Notes: generated by a model from the sequence alone, not told the origin. Shown: positions 36,301 to 51,300, counted from the stretch's first letter. The stretch is DNA of 64,000 bases from Acanthaster planci (GCF_001949145.1 NW_019091405.1:187018-251017); one strand, 5' to 3'. Program-made: numbers and translations.

Positions 36301-39300
36301 AGCATGAATTTATCAGGGGTGTACAGGTGTTCACTTATGGATTGCTTAAAGATCTTTACGTTTGACTCGATGTTTGCAGGGGAGACAGATAAAGATTTTG
36401 TCCATTTTTAGTTTGGTAACTGTACTTTCATCATCATGTCATGTAGCTTACTGTTGATTTGTTGCATAAGTCATAACACACCAATTGCTCCATCTTCCCC
36501 TGCCTTTCTGCTTCCTTCCTCGTATCATTCCCTTCGATCCTTTCATTTGTATAGATGCTAACCCGGGTAGAATTGCTGGTCTAACAAACATCGCCGTTGT
36601 TTATCCTTTCCTGATCACTTGCATACATGTCGGTATATTCTTGGAGAGAGTGAAAGCTTCTCCTGTGGTTTTAATGATGCAACTCTCTTTATGCAACGTC
36701 TTGGGGCCCAACTGTCCGATTTGTCTTTTTTTTGGGTTTTGTTTTCTTCTGTTTGTTATTTCCGAGTTCTTTTCTTTTCTGGTGTCCCTTTGTGTGTTTT
36801 TTTTACGTATTTTTTTATTTATTTTATTATCAATCAATTTTTTTTTTTTGCCTTTTTTGAATAAAATCTTAACCACTGTTGTTTATGCACTTACAATAGA
36901 CAGCGATTCGGAGGATGATGTCCAACCACCATCTGCTAGTGCAGCCAACAAACGCACGCGCAGACAATCCAAGCAATCCGGTACTGAACGTGTATATATA
37001 TTTTTCTCTCCCACAAAAAAAGATAAAGAAAACAAGACTGAAACAGAACAAACATTTTGTGCATTATGTTTGTTTTTTTTCCTTTGATGTCCCTTGATAT
37101 GCCATCATTAGTATTACTCATCTGGTGAACTAGTTTTGGCTTGTAAAGCATTCACTTCATTGTAGATGCATGGAGGCAAGTCGTCAAGCGTTCAGGTTCC
37201 GCACAGGAGCTCTTTTGAGTGGGTTGATCTTTTCTACCCGTCCGCAATTTTTTCCCTTTCTTTTTTTTTGGAATATCTGTAATCTGTCAATGGTTGGTAT
37301 CATGTGCTCCTAACGGATGCAGACTGTTAACTCACGTGATTCCGAGAGACTTCTGAAACAAGTTTCAGAGAAACCACTGTTAAAAATGAAGAAAGTGACA
37401 AAATTATCAAAAGAGGAAAACACGCTAACAAAACAAGGCAGTGATACAAAATTTGAAACTGGTTTGTGAAAACTTAAAGCTAGTGTTCAGTCCTTGATAG
37501 ATTGTCAAAAATGTGCAACTCTTGTAGTGGAAGTAGTCATTATTTTCTGTGATACTTGTTTGTACTTTGTACAGCTGTACGCCTGCTTTATAGCTAACTG
37601 AAAAGGACAGAAATTAAGAACGAACGAAGTGCTGTTTGACAGCTGGTAGAAAAGGCTCCTGTCTTGTGTACATTGTGCTCAAATTGGTGCTTTTGTACGT
37701 GGCGGCCGTTTCATGTCACAGTCAGTGCATCCTGCGGCTGCTTCGTGTCTGAATATGATGGAGCCCAGTGCTCCGAATCTTTTCTGTTTTTAGTTCTGCT
37801 TCTCGATGTTCTCTCTTCTGTAACTGTCACCACTCATCTTCTCCTCCTTCTGTGCCCCATCTGGAATCTCACGGTCAAAGAATTACCACTTTAACTGTCA
37901 GCAGTTACAATTACTATAAAATTCAGGAAACTGTGTTGGAGGCTTGGAGCCCGGTTATCCAGTAGACTGATCCATCAGCCTCGTCCCATTGTGTTCTGAC
38001 CAATCAAAGCTGTGATTTAAGTCCAACAATTGTGCACGTACATATGGAGAAGGACCAGTGTTAAAAGCCCGTGTCATAGCGGGTGGGGCTTACTGGATCG
38101 ATCTGTGGGTACAGTAGGACATTGTACCTAGGGCCTGCAAAACAGTCAAGGCCTACAGAACATCCTAGGAATTAAAAAAAAAACCCACATGGTCACACAT
38201 GTCCTCTGTGACTGTGAGGAAAAGTGTTGGATTTTTACGAGTCCTGTGACATCAAGTGGTTTAAATCATCTGTATGCGGATACCATCATTCATTAGTTGC
38301 ATTTCATTTTTAACACAGGCAACTGTTTCCAATATGAAACAATTTTTGCCTGCAAATGATACCAGAAATCTCGTTATTGACATGACGATTAGCTTCACGT
38401 ACAAATCTCTACAAAATTTGTAAGAAAAGTTTGTGGTTCTGAAGCCCACCCTGCCAACAGGCTTTAACAGGTACCAATTCGGCCTGGCTTCGCCCAGGAA
38501 AGCTTAGCCTCAACCTACAGGCCTGGTACCTACAGGCAAAGCAGGGCCCATGGAACATTTATTCTGGCCCTCCATGTAATTCCTAACAACGACCTTCTTG
38601 TGCTACCACCTGATATCCGCAGTTGGGTTTTAAATGCAAACGGTCACGGTGAGGAATATTTTTCTAGGGCCAGGGCACCAGGCTTTGACTAGGTGTAGCC
38701 ACATTGACCAAAGCTGTGTCCAAAATCAGCTGTGGCTAAGATCAGCACCATTTCTGAGGGAAGTGGTGGGAACCACTAGCCAGTGGCTTTCCATACACCT
38801 AAGTGCCATTTCCATTGGCAGCCATAATATTCAGATGCATCCCAACAAGCTCAATTTATTGTCCGAGTAGGCAGGAAACCCATGGATGTCATTGGCAGGT
38901 AGGGTCCAACCTGGTCAATGTTATCCAGTAGGCCCAACTTCAGAAAACAGCTTCTAGATTTTTGCTCTCCTCTTTTCTCCTCACATTGAAAGTTTTTAAA
39001 AGTCTTATAAACATTTCCAGAAATGGCCCATATCACTCTTATTCTGTGTCCTGTCCTCATTCAGACAATGTCAGTTGAGCCCCAGCCCCATAATGAAAGC
39101 TCTCCTTCTATCTTGGACAAGTTCACTCTTTTCCTAATCTTTTTGAATCTTCAAACTCATTCTCCTTCATCATCCCACTCCCCTTAACATTTGTGTTGCC
39201 TTATATACTCATTTTCAGCATTTACTCTTGGGCCCGTTGGTTAAAAAATATTTCTCTTCAGACAAAATAATCTAATTACACTTGTCACGGTATCCTGTCT

Positions 39301-42300
39301 TAGAAGGTGTTGTGTACTAACTTTTAATCCATTTCATTTACAGAGCATCTTAGCTGTGAATACGGTTGAAAATGTTCTAGAAAATGTCAAAGTTCAAAAT
39401 GCATCCTTGCCTTTTTTATTTTACTATTTTTCCCTATTTCTATTCCTTACCTATGGAAGATATTGGTACTGTTTTATTAGTGAAGTTGGATTTTTCAATG
39501 GTAGCGGCTTGTTGGTGTTCCATACTGCATCATTAAATGTTATTCACTCGGTTTTGTCTTAAGACCTATTTAAACGTCAAATTAAAGAGAATTTTCAGCT
39601 TGGAGCTATATATTATCATCAGATATTTACTTGCTGGCAACCGAGCTATTTCCTTGTTCAGAAAATAAAAACAACCAAAATTAAAGAAAAAAATAAAAAA
39701 AGATCTCATACTTTTCCCACAGTCCTCCTAAGTTGAACTACAAACCCACCTGGTCTCAATCATTTGTGGTAAAATCAAAAATTCCTTTTTTTGGAAAAAT
39801 TTCTATAAACTGTTAATTGACCCCAGATTATGCCATGGTCTGTATCAGCCATGTAGAGTTTGTTCAGACACTTCTCAGTCCCGAAGATCTGGTATTCACT
39901 ACTCTGGATCACTGTTTTTTTTTATTCACTGATTTGTTTAGACACACAGGATAACGAGGAAGGTGCGTAAATATTGGCAAATGTCCAAGTCCCTCTGTCT
40001 TCTCCCTTTTCCCCCTGAATTGTATCTCTTTCCCCCTCTATCTTTCTCCACCCCTCCCTCCCCCCACTTTGCACCATTCTTGTCATTACCAGGTGAAAGG
40101 CAACGTACCTGGGACCTAGTCTGCCTACGTGTTTCTCTGGGCTTAGTTTAGACGAGCACCAACACAAAAAAAACAACTTTGTTCCCATGGTAACAGATCC
40201 CATCATGTATTTTGGCATCTCTCACCAATGAGTCGTGATACAATAAAAAGAAGTTGAGTAGGTGCAGTGAAATTCTATGTGTTGGTAATGAAGGAGTGCA
40301 TGCAGAGCACGTCAGCCATGAGTTGCAATCATTGGGCTCTCAGCAATATTTATCTAGAGCACAGCATCTAGGGCACCCCAATAGCAAAGTGAGTGTGGTT
40401 TTAGTGGAGCAGGGCATGCTGGCCAAGGAGACAGCACACAGTGTAACCTCCACAACCAGCGTCTGATTGAGTTCCGCATTGAAACCCAAATATTCATCGC
40501 AAGCCTCTTGTTGTTGGGTTTGTTCATCCATCCCCCTCCGAGGTGCACCAGCTTGAAGTAAAGCTGTGGGATGCTGAGAAAGCCAGTGACCCGTGCACGT
40601 ATAAACATCTGAACTGTTAACTAAACGTGACATTTATACATTGTATACACTGGGTTTCTGTGACCAAAACAGGTCGTGTCGCACAGTTTTAATGCTGCTT
40701 AAAAATGAGCATGAACGTCCTTTGGCTTTGAATCAGGCATGTTCTCGTAATTAACATTCTCTGTACAGGCAGTCGTTTGCACACAGTTTGCAAGGAGATG
40801 TTGCGTCCATTAAAGTTAACGTTAAGATTTCTGTGCCCTTGCATAAGTGGATAATGTTGATAGCACCTACAAAGACTGTGTGGCCAGTGCAGGGGGATGG
40901 AGGCGTGAACAAAACTTTCAAATGAGGCCAGCCTTGAACCAAGACTAGAATTAGCCTCACACAGGTTCAAAGATACGCACCTTTAACAGTGGGTTTGTGG
41001 GTTTCCACCCTACACTTCATTTTTATTTTGATGTTGTCAACTTGTGGGAAAGAGTCAAAGGTCATGCCATTGGGAGCAAGGTTGATACACAGTGGCTTTA
41101 GTAAGCAAGTAGAAAACACGGCAGTGGGCATTCGCAAACAGAAACAAGTTTTTAAACATCGTAATGTTTGTTTCTTGGTCATCGGTTTCTAAGCTGCTGT
41201 ACAACTTGCCATTTTTCAGAATTGCCTCGGTGTGACTGTCACTATCTTTTTTTCTAAGAGTTAAAGTGGAAGATGGTTTTTTGAGTTTGTGCATTTTTGG
41301 TTTTGCATTTGGTTTCGTTTTTCACATTTCTTTTATTTGAATTTATTATTTTAGTTTTGTTCTGTGGGTTGTGTTTCAAATTTTGATTTGATTCAAGTTT
41401 GACTGTTTTGTTGTATTTTGATGAGTAGTTTTTTCCTGGTTTATTCTTCTGAATCACCTGTATTTCTTTATTAGTAAAGACTTTTTAAGCAAAATGTCAA
41501 AATGGTAGAATTTCCTAATAATGTCTGTATTTTGGCATTTTCTAGGCAAGAAAGGTGATGATAATAATAATGAAGGTGGGTGTGTGTGACAAAGATTGGG
41601 TTTGGATAGGCCACTAACACCACTTCTCATGATCACTCAGTATCACATGTGTCAGGTGCGGTTACCAGACCAAAGGAAAAACTGAAAAAGCACCCCCTAA
41701 AAAACAACTGAATGAATAGGGAAAAAATTGTACTTTGCTTGAAAATCATTTTGTGAGAAATAGTTTTCTTGAGATTATTTATACGAGTGACATTTTGAAG
41801 AAGTTGTCCTCAAACGCCACAAATTGTGTGTCTAGAACCGCACTTGTTGTGTGCCAAAACCAAGACATCATCTGCTGATAATTGATTCAGATGCTGCCTT
41901 TCATGAAAAGTCTTCTGTTTTCCTTCTCAGCTTCTTATCCAGCCCATTAAAATTTAAATGAACTTAAAAAAATAAAATGTGACAAACCACTCTTTATAAC
42001 TGGTAGCTACCAATATTTCAGAAATGTGGAGATTTTCCATCTCCACATTTCTGTTGTTGGAAATACATCAGAAAAATCTGAATGGATACTAATGTATTTG
42101 TTTTTTTTTAGTCAAAGATAAATTCTTTGTCAGGTAGCCTCACATGAATCTGCTTAAAACCAAATACTCATTGCCAGACATCTAACATCTCGATTTCATA
42201 CTCATTAATATATCGCTAATGTTCACTTATCTTAAGAATATAATCCACAAATTTCAGTGTCCCCCAAAATCCCTTTCTGCAATCTGCGCTTCGTGTTTGT

Positions 42301-45300
42301 CGTGTTAACATTCATATAACAAAGTGGATTTTGTTTGGCGACAGTGTCAAAGTTCTTGCCAGTGAAGGTAACAACTTTCAAGAGGACTCCGTAATTCTCC
42401 AATGGTCTTGATTATCCAATTCAAGTTGCCCTATTCAACGATCTGTACTTTCCAACAACATAAAAGTCTTCTGTGTCTTCACAGATTTTTTGAAACAGAG
42501 TTTTAGGAAACACAATTGCACTTGCCATTGATTGCTCATTATATCAGCTCTTTTGATGCACAGTTTGGGAGGAAAGTCGCTTAACATACTCCCAGCTACA
42601 TGTAAGTTTTGGCAGCCTGATGAACCAGGGTGATTTGTCATCCCAATTCCCCCATTGCCTTCATTTTTCCACACCTTGCTTCTAAACGCAAAATACACCA
42701 ATCAAGATTGTTGACCCAAACTTGTGGGAATCTTTTGTTACTTGCATGTTCAGAAAACTCAGAGGAAACGCCATCGGAAGGTAAACCCCTATGATTTGTA
42801 CTTTTTTTTTTTGAGTTTGCTTTTCTTTTTGGTTTTTAGTCATTCGTTTTCTTTCTTGTCTTCCTTTAACCCATGGTGAAAGAGTTCCCATTTTGAGGTA
42901 TGGTTGGTAGATTTGAAAGACTGCACTTAAACATTTGTAAAAACCGAAACGGTGTTTGTTTCTTCTTGTAATTTTCCACATGTCCTGCCTACTTTCTTTT
43001 TTTAAAATTAAACTAATGTCTTATGTGTTATCTATCATCCCTTGAATTATTAAGTCACAGCAGTAACAGTTCACGGTCATGCATATTCATGAAAAGCTGT
43101 TTACATTTAAATTTTCTAGCTGGATATTTGCTGATATGTGATTGGCCAGATTGTGACATGGGTACCTTCCTCACTGCAATTACATATTCATGGAAATCAA
43201 ATTTTGTTGAACCGACTGACATTTGCTAAGGTTTTGGTCGGCAGGGACAAATATTGAGAACTTTGATTTATTTTATATTCTGATATTATCCTTCTGCATT
43301 TTAATTTGTACTGTAGTTTGCAAAGTCCATCTGTCATTTCTGAACTTGGGGTCTGATTAGGCCAAAGTAACAAATGCATCCACAGGGTGGCCTCAGAATA
43401 TTGTGGTGGGTTGAAATCTCATCAGTGTGAAAGGTTTACAGTTGCACAGTGAAAGATGTCGCTTGACAAAGTAATATTAAAGATGATGGTTCTCGGAGGA
43501 GGAAGTGCATATACCGTCAGTACTTTATGAGAAAGAAGTTTTTCCTCAAGATAAGAATCTTAAAGGTGTGAAGAGCTCTATTGGCCTTAACTCCTAGTCT
43601 CCTAAGGATGACCGTGGCATACATTTACTTATAAAAATGTCAAGTGTTTTCGCTGTAGGTCTTCCGAGAACCATCATCTTATCCCTTCCTTTCAAAGCAA
43701 GATTGTTCCGTGGCACATGCAGAGCTTCAGGTCTCACCAGCCCAAAGTGAACAGCAACCTGCTTTGATGATGCTAATGTGCACCGTTACTGTAGCTGAAC
43801 TTTGCTGAACTGGGGACCTAATGTGTGCTGGCTTTTTCGCAGTTCTTTATGTCTGAATGCGCACAAGTAATGCTTCTCGGCAGGTTTCCATGGCAACTGA
43901 CTATCCATGCAGTGGTGAAACTAGGTCTAGGGTCCTGGAGGGCAAACTGGGGAGTTCATCTGAAAAGAAGGTCTGAAAATTGGGCCGCCTTGAAAACCTA
44001 AAAAAGGGAGGTGTATATTTTTACCTGTAATGTATTGTGAAATTCTTTAGTTTTCACTTGAAACAAATCGTCCCCCATGCCCTCTGGGTATACCACTGTT
44101 GTGTGTTAAAAATGTGAACAAACAAGGTTTGGTAATATATGCAAATTTTTGAGAAGCACTGATCATTTTAACCATGCTCAACAGCAACTAAAGCAGTGAT
44201 ACTCATATTTTCAACTCATTTCACTAAATTTCCAGTTTTTGGCTAACTTTGAAAGGAGACTTTGTCAAAGAATTTTTGAGTTTAATGAAGAACAAATTTG
44301 CAAAGGATAATAGCTCTCTTGATCTGTCTGAGATTTTGACACATGCCAAAATATGTCCCATACTCTGTAAATAATGATGCTGGTTCTCTGTATAGGTACT
44401 GGTCATTTCATGATGATTGCATTCACGATGAAGTCAACATTCTCATATCTTTGCCTGCCCTCATGTAAAAATTCTTAGTATTTGTTTTTAGGTTTTGTTG
44501 GAAATTGAAGATTCACCCAATCTAAAGTATTTACCTACATGCCACTCCATGGCAATGAAAAACCATAAATCTAAACGTTCTTGGCATGTTTCATTGGGGA
44601 CAAGGGTTGGCATGATTGTTCCAGCATGTGTTTTGGCATTTCAGAATTCTTCTGAAATCTAAAGACAAGGAAAACCTTTTCATTGTTACCTTTTGCATTG
44701 TGACTTTCTTTTTAATCACTATCTAATTTAAAAAAAAAAGCAAGTTCTTTATCAAACATGTTTCATTTTCAAGGCTCCATTTGTAATTTCCTTCGACTCT
44801 AATTCAAGGTCAAGGAGATTTTGTTCATACATGTATATTTGTCATTTTCAGCATAACATACGACTGTTTCCCTTTCAATATACAAGTACATGTGTTATTT
44901 TCCCACTTCTACAGTCTATATTTCTCAGTTTGCCTTATTTGACCCTATTTTTTTGTACATAATTTTTCCAGAGACCGCAGAAGACAAAGAAAAGACAGGT
45001 GGGCAAATTCAATTTCTCGGGTGCTCTTTACACTTTCCAGCTACCATTTCATTTCTGTTCATTTTATGACTTGGATTCAACAGCCATGTGGTGCTGGGTC
45101 CCCCACCCCCAAACCTCACCCCACACCCCACACCCCCACACCCAGCCACCCATCACTTCTCTCGCCTCTCTCTCAAATCTCTCTCACTCTGGTTTTTTTT
45201 TCTTATCAATCACGAGTGGCAATTAACACATGCTGCTTTTGAACCATACTATTGAAGGAAGAGTAGATGCCCAGCCATCTGAAGTATAGCTGGCCCAGTA

Positions 45301-48300
45301 TTGTTACAATTCAGGCTTGGTTTAAAGGTGGTGATGGTGTTAAATACCTTGTTAAGTTATTCCATCTGGCATCCTGTCATTGTGGAGAAAATGGTGAAAG
45401 GCAGTCATTTCCAGAAGACGTGTGAAGTGACTCACTTTCTTTTGGAAGGCTCCAGAATTGTGGGAGACATTTCCCACATGTTCCCAACACCTGAAGCGCA
45501 CAAGCGTTTTTGGCAAGCTGTTATCACACAATTGGTCAAAAGGACATTTAAGACATTTGTACAACCTGGGTCGTAATTTGTAGTGGGTTTCAAAACAGGA
45601 CGCAGCAACTTTTGAATCAGTTACAATTGATCCAATATTATGCAGTTTCCTTAAATGTATAGTATTTATAGAGCTAAAATTTCAACATGTCAATTACTAA
45701 GCACCTACAGTTGTGCTCAAAGGTATTCATACCCTTTGGAAAATAATATACTTCTCTAAATTCTTCTTTTTTGAAAGCTTTTATGTTGGTACTTCCACTG
45801 TGTCTTTTGTCTATTTGTTGCAATACACAAACCCACATGAATATTGGCTAAACTTCATTTGCATAATAATAGATATGGCCCGGTTTCTTTCTTGCTCCTG
45901 TTCAAAAATATTCATGCCCCAGGTTTACATAGTCCATTGTCTTTTCTTAATAGTCAATAGTGTAGCCTTTGATCTTGATGACTACCTCAAGACAGTTCCT
46001 ATAAGTGTCCACAAGCTTTCTGCATGTCTGGCCATCATTCCGGTCTTCGGCTCCCTTTACAGATTTAGCCCATAGGTCAGGACTTTGGCTTGGCCATTCC
46101 AGTACATGGATACCACTGAACCACTGCTTTACTACCTTGGTGGTGTGCTTGGAGTCATTGTCCTGCTGGTACGTCCAATCAGGTCCAAACTGGAATTTCT
46201 CAGCAGACGCTTTCACTTTGTCATCCAGGATCATGAAATGATCCTCCTTTATCACGATGCCCTGTATCTTAATGAGGTTCCCGGTGCCACTGACAGAGAA
46301 GCAACAGACAAGCACACCACCAAAGTAGTAAAGCAGTGGTTCAAGGACAGTGGTATCCATGTACTGGAATGGCCAAGCCAAAGTCCTGACCTATAGGCTA
46401 AATCTGTGGAGGGAGCCGAAGACTGGAGTGATGACCAGGAGACCATCCAACCTGACCCAGCTGGAGGCTTTGGCCATGGAAGAGTGGACCAACATCTCAC
46501 AGGAGACATACAGAAAGCTTGTGGACACCTATAGGAACCGTCTTGAGGTAGTCATCAAGAACAAAGGCTACACTATTGACTATTAAGAAAAGACAATGGA
46601 CTATGTAAACCTGGGGGGGTGAATATTTTTGAACAGGAGCAAAAACGAAACCTGGGCCGTATCTATTATTATGCAAATGAAGTTTACCCAACACACGTGT
46701 GGGTTTGTGTATTGCTACAGATAGACAAAAGATATAGTGGAAGTACCAACATAAAAGCTTTTACAAATGAAGAATTTAGAAAAGTATATTATTTTCCAAA
46801 GGGTATGAATACTTTTGAGCACAACTGTATCTCAGGATTTCGAGCAACTTCCTCCCTTCAAACAGCCACAAGTGGCAATGGTCACTGCAGGTGAATTTAG
46901 GGGGTTGAGAAAGGGATAGGGGGTCATGTGAGGGGATGTCAACTCTGAAGCAACATGCTTTAGGCGACGAAAAAGGATTTGTGTCAAGGTTTTGAAGCAG
47001 TGGTGAATTAGATCTTGTGCCTGTACAAAAACAGAATGCTTCTGAGTATTTTTTGTGACCTGCAGTGTTGATTGCTGTTTACTGTTTTAAGTTTTCCGAT
47101 CGAGACACAAGCTTAAGTCAGGGACTGTATACATGTATTTCAGTTGTAAATGTACTCTTGAAGATTCTCCCTGTATTCCACTCCCAACCCCATGACAAAA
47201 CCAGTTTCATGGTACATTTTTTTACTCTCAGCAACCAAGTCATGCTACATTCCGATCTTTAATCTCATTTCCCTGAAGTGTGAGCGTTTCCGTGGTTATC
47301 TAGCGTTTGGCGATTGGAAGCAATTCATGTGGGGTTTCTTTGCTCTCTAGTCAGGGTACCATGAAATATCAGGAACTGTAGTTGATGGTACCAATCGACC
47401 GGTGTGCTGGGGTTTTTTTCTCTTCAAAGTATGATCAATATAAATGTGACATTAGTCAGATTAACATGAGGGATGTTCTGGAGCCTCCCTATTGGAGCCT
47501 CATAAGCTTTTTAAATATCAGGAGTCTTACTGACATCAGTCCAAATCAACTGGCTGTGGCTAAAAATAACATGCATCTATGGGAAATGGATACAGCCACT
47601 AGGCACCGGCTTCCATAAGTTGTTGTCTCCAGCTACAGCCACTAACTTTTCACTGCTTTGTGTCGTGCAGCTTTCCCTTGCCATTAGTTTTGATACAGGG
47701 CCAGCACTGCTGCGTTTTGGATCACATGACCGCACTTGAGGGTCATACCGTGGCAAGGTCCAAGCCATTGTGAGCTTTTTCATGATAGCATTTATCAGGC
47801 ACTTTCTATCCATGTACTTTCAGAGTTATTGAGGGCCATTTTTGCTCTTCCGTGATTCACACCTTGCCTTTACGTAACATGGGCTGCTGTGTGTACACAA
47901 ATCTTCATCTGACATGACTCATGTTTTCAATGTGGATGGATGGAACTAAGGGGTGGAGCCTAATGTTTGAAGAGGACATGTATTTATTACAGGTCTGCTT
48001 CGCTTATCATCCTGAAAGTTCCCTCTTTCCATTCATTTCACACACGATTCCAGAAATTTGCATTTGTCTTTCTGAAAATGCGAGTTCATGATCCTGATCG
48101 ATCAATCCATAGCAACAGACCTTGCTACAGTTAAGCATAGAGCCATGGACCAAGGGGCCACCTCACACTGCATGTGTTCATGCGCTGTTTTAAGAATAAG
48201 TAATGTGTTCCTTTCACAAAGGGATTCAAAGCTGTGCAGCCCACCATAATTTTAAAATAGCATGTATGCATCAAGTTTCTTGGAGGATAGATTTTTCTTA

Positions 48301-51300
48301 TCCCACTTGCATTTGTGGAACTTGGAATAATGTGCATCTGTCTTCCTCATACCGTGCTGCCACGAGGCTTCAATGTTGACAGGCTCTGTGCTGTTTTTAT
48401 ATGTTATTCTGCGTTCCACAAATGCGGATAGGATAGTGCATCATATGCTTCTCAGGTATCCAGATTCCAAGGCTTGCCTCATTCAAACAACTGGGTCACA
48501 ACCCAGTTTTGTTCCGACTTGAAACAAACACTGCCCAGCGGGATTATAGATTATTTTACACCAGTGCGATTTATCTATTTCATTTTTCCTTTGGTAACTT
48601 ATTAAGAATCAGACTATATCCATGGCCTGCACCATCACCATATGGTTTTACCATTCAAAGTCAGTTGGCTTTTTTGGGGGGATTGATTGCCAACTAGAGT
48701 TTCCGCTCAACTTACAATCAGTCTTGTCAATTGATGGTGCTGTCGAGCTTTACCAGCAAAAAAACCTGTCTATGCAAGTGATTTATTTGTCTGAGCTTAT
48801 CTTTGCTGGCTGGCTGTTGAAGGTCTGTCCTTGGATTCTCTGCAAACGGTGTGGGTCAAGGTTGGGAACTTCAGCTGGGGCGCGGCATTCCCAGAAATGT
48901 CAGTGTTTGCACGACACATGAATGAGAGATGTAAAATTCAAGACACTTGTTACTTCTTGTTTACCAAAAATGGGTTGGGGGCTTGTAACCTACAATCCTG
49001 GACAAAATATTGTTGGGACACGTGTTGATAGTCCTACCGTCTCCAGGTCCCTGACTCCCTCCCCCCCCGGTCACTGACTCCCCCCGGTCAATGCTGTCAT
49101 CTCCAGCTGGAGTGCAGACTGCTCATTGAGACCCAACATTGAGAGGGAGCCCAGGTGTGGGAGTGGGGGCCAAGGAGATTTGGCCAGGATCGTAGTTGTA
49201 TGTGAACCTTTTGACGTTGTTAGCTCGTTAATATCATCTTGTTTCCCCCAAATCCAGAAGAGTTTGTGGTATACCACTTCTACACATTGAATGCTCTGCA
49301 CCTTCATGAAGCTCTCTTTTCATTCATTATGTATCCGACAGTGATGAATGTCAGATGAAGGCAAACACATTTATATTCATTGTGTAGCGTCCCAGTGGAT
49401 ATAATTTGGATCACTCTTCTTCCACTCCACTGCTTTTCCAGAAAATCAACATCATTCTTGCTGTCATTATGGTTTCCTCATACAACATGATCCATTTTGC
49501 CATGCTTGGGTGCTCACGTGATAGGTAATCCCCTCTTGTATTCATGATAGAGATTAACTGATGTTGTCCAGCGAGGTACATCCCAGAGCATTACTGTCAC
49601 GGTCATAAACATGTCCTTTTTATTTATCCTTTCTTTGATGAGCAGATATCATCTGTGCTTGACATAATTCTGTGCTTAGAATCTCTAATAATAATAATTG
49701 TATCGGCATATAATGTGCACTTAAGTGGGAACCAGATCAGGGCACCATGTTACATTATTGTTATTCCAGCTCACCAGGTCTATGAAAAATTCCTCAAACC
49801 GTCTCAGCTGCCTGGTGAGGTTTACGGCTTGATGCTGTCAGAAATTGGCCTGAAGTTGAATGTCTTGATCACAATACAACTCAAAAGTCATAATTGGTAT
49901 CTACATGTATATTTCTAGGAAAACTGGTTTGCCTTACAGCTTCTGACCATTTAAGTCATTGATAAAATACTACTTGCAACTATTTAAGGAGTGTTTTTTT
50001 TTAACCGCATTTATCATGCTTTTTGACTCATTAAAATGGGCATAGCTACATCCAGTTGACTTTGGAATTTTTCTGTAACCAAGTATGCAGTGCCTTTATT
50101 ATTTGTTTTCGCTGTACCACTTTTTACATTCATGAATTTTTTTCACTGTCCTGATTTTGCATTTGTAATCTATATTCCATCCTGATTGCCTCTGTCAGCT
50201 CCCCAACTTTGGTCTTAAATTTCTCAGTCTATTTCATTCTGCCAATCTGCAGAAGCTACAGTATGTGGAACCAGCTTCAATTTCCATTGATGAACCTTTA
50301 AACTTGCTCGAGTATTAAAGAGACACATGAGTCATCTACAGGCATTTTTTTGTACAGTGAATTGGTACTTCTGTCAGAAAATGAGACGAAAATCATTGAC
50401 TTTAATCAGTATGTCAGGTTGTGTAATGGTATAAATCTTGGGTTAGGACGAATTTGACATAATCCCTTGCCTAATAAAGGGGTTGCGGGCCGTCGAAGAG
50501 ACCTGAGCTTGACTAGTTTAGAAAGTGGACATGTAGATTCCCTAGCGAACCCTTGAGCACCTAACTTTACCCCATCAGAGGAGACAGGAGCATCATTAAT
50601 CGCCGACATTCCAACCTCGGCTCTTCTATCACTTTCTATCACTGCTGTCACTTGTGTGCATGTTTCTGTGGTCACTCGTTCAGTTTATACGTCCATGCGG
50701 ACATACACATGCACACACCCACGCACTCTCATCACCTGCACTCATTTCCAACATCACTCGCTTCATCAAGTAAGCAATCACCGTTTCCTGTGTGAGAGTA
50801 CATTCTTAGTCTGTAGACGAGTACCACAACGTAGCACTTCAGAGAATGATTGAAACTCTTCCATAGCAGGTGCGCATGAGACACAGTGAACTGTGGGACA
50901 GGAGTCAAGTCTATCTGTACCTGTGTTGTAATTTACTGTAGCGTGAGCAGTCTAGACATTGTGAAGAGGTTTTTATATCTGGCAGCCAGAAAGTTGATCT
51001 TTCTATCATGCACACAAGCTTTGGGAAAATTTTTCCTTTACATTAAATACACAAAGATAAGTTTTGTCCCAGACAAATTATGCTTTACCTTTCTGACGTC
51101 TGGTTTGGTCTCAACTCAAAGGCATAATTGCCTCCAGTTTTGGCCTGACAAATGAAAATATTCACAGTATTTGAAAGTTTTATCGCAGCTGTCAGAACGA
51201 TTATCGTTCGGAGAAGTGGTATAGTGTCAAAACAAAATTTGAAACCTTGTGCTTTGTAGAATTGCTTTCTAGCAATCACCCGTCATGCAACAGCGGTAGT

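Noticed and set aside
36485..37087. 200-codon open frame on the + strand across the linker region
   Set aside because: It runs through T-rich intron sequence giving Phe/Leu-rich translation. Only the 36555-36566 and 36900-36980 parts have splice support.
37160..37180. Possible microexon after CATTGTAG (ATGCATGGAGGCAAG)
   Set aside because: No GT donor follows at a phase-compatible position.
40083..40150. Acceptor CATTACCAG followed by [15 protein letters not shown] as an extra linker exon
   Set aside because: No donor that keeps phase 1 follows, and the residues are unlike the acidic neighbours.
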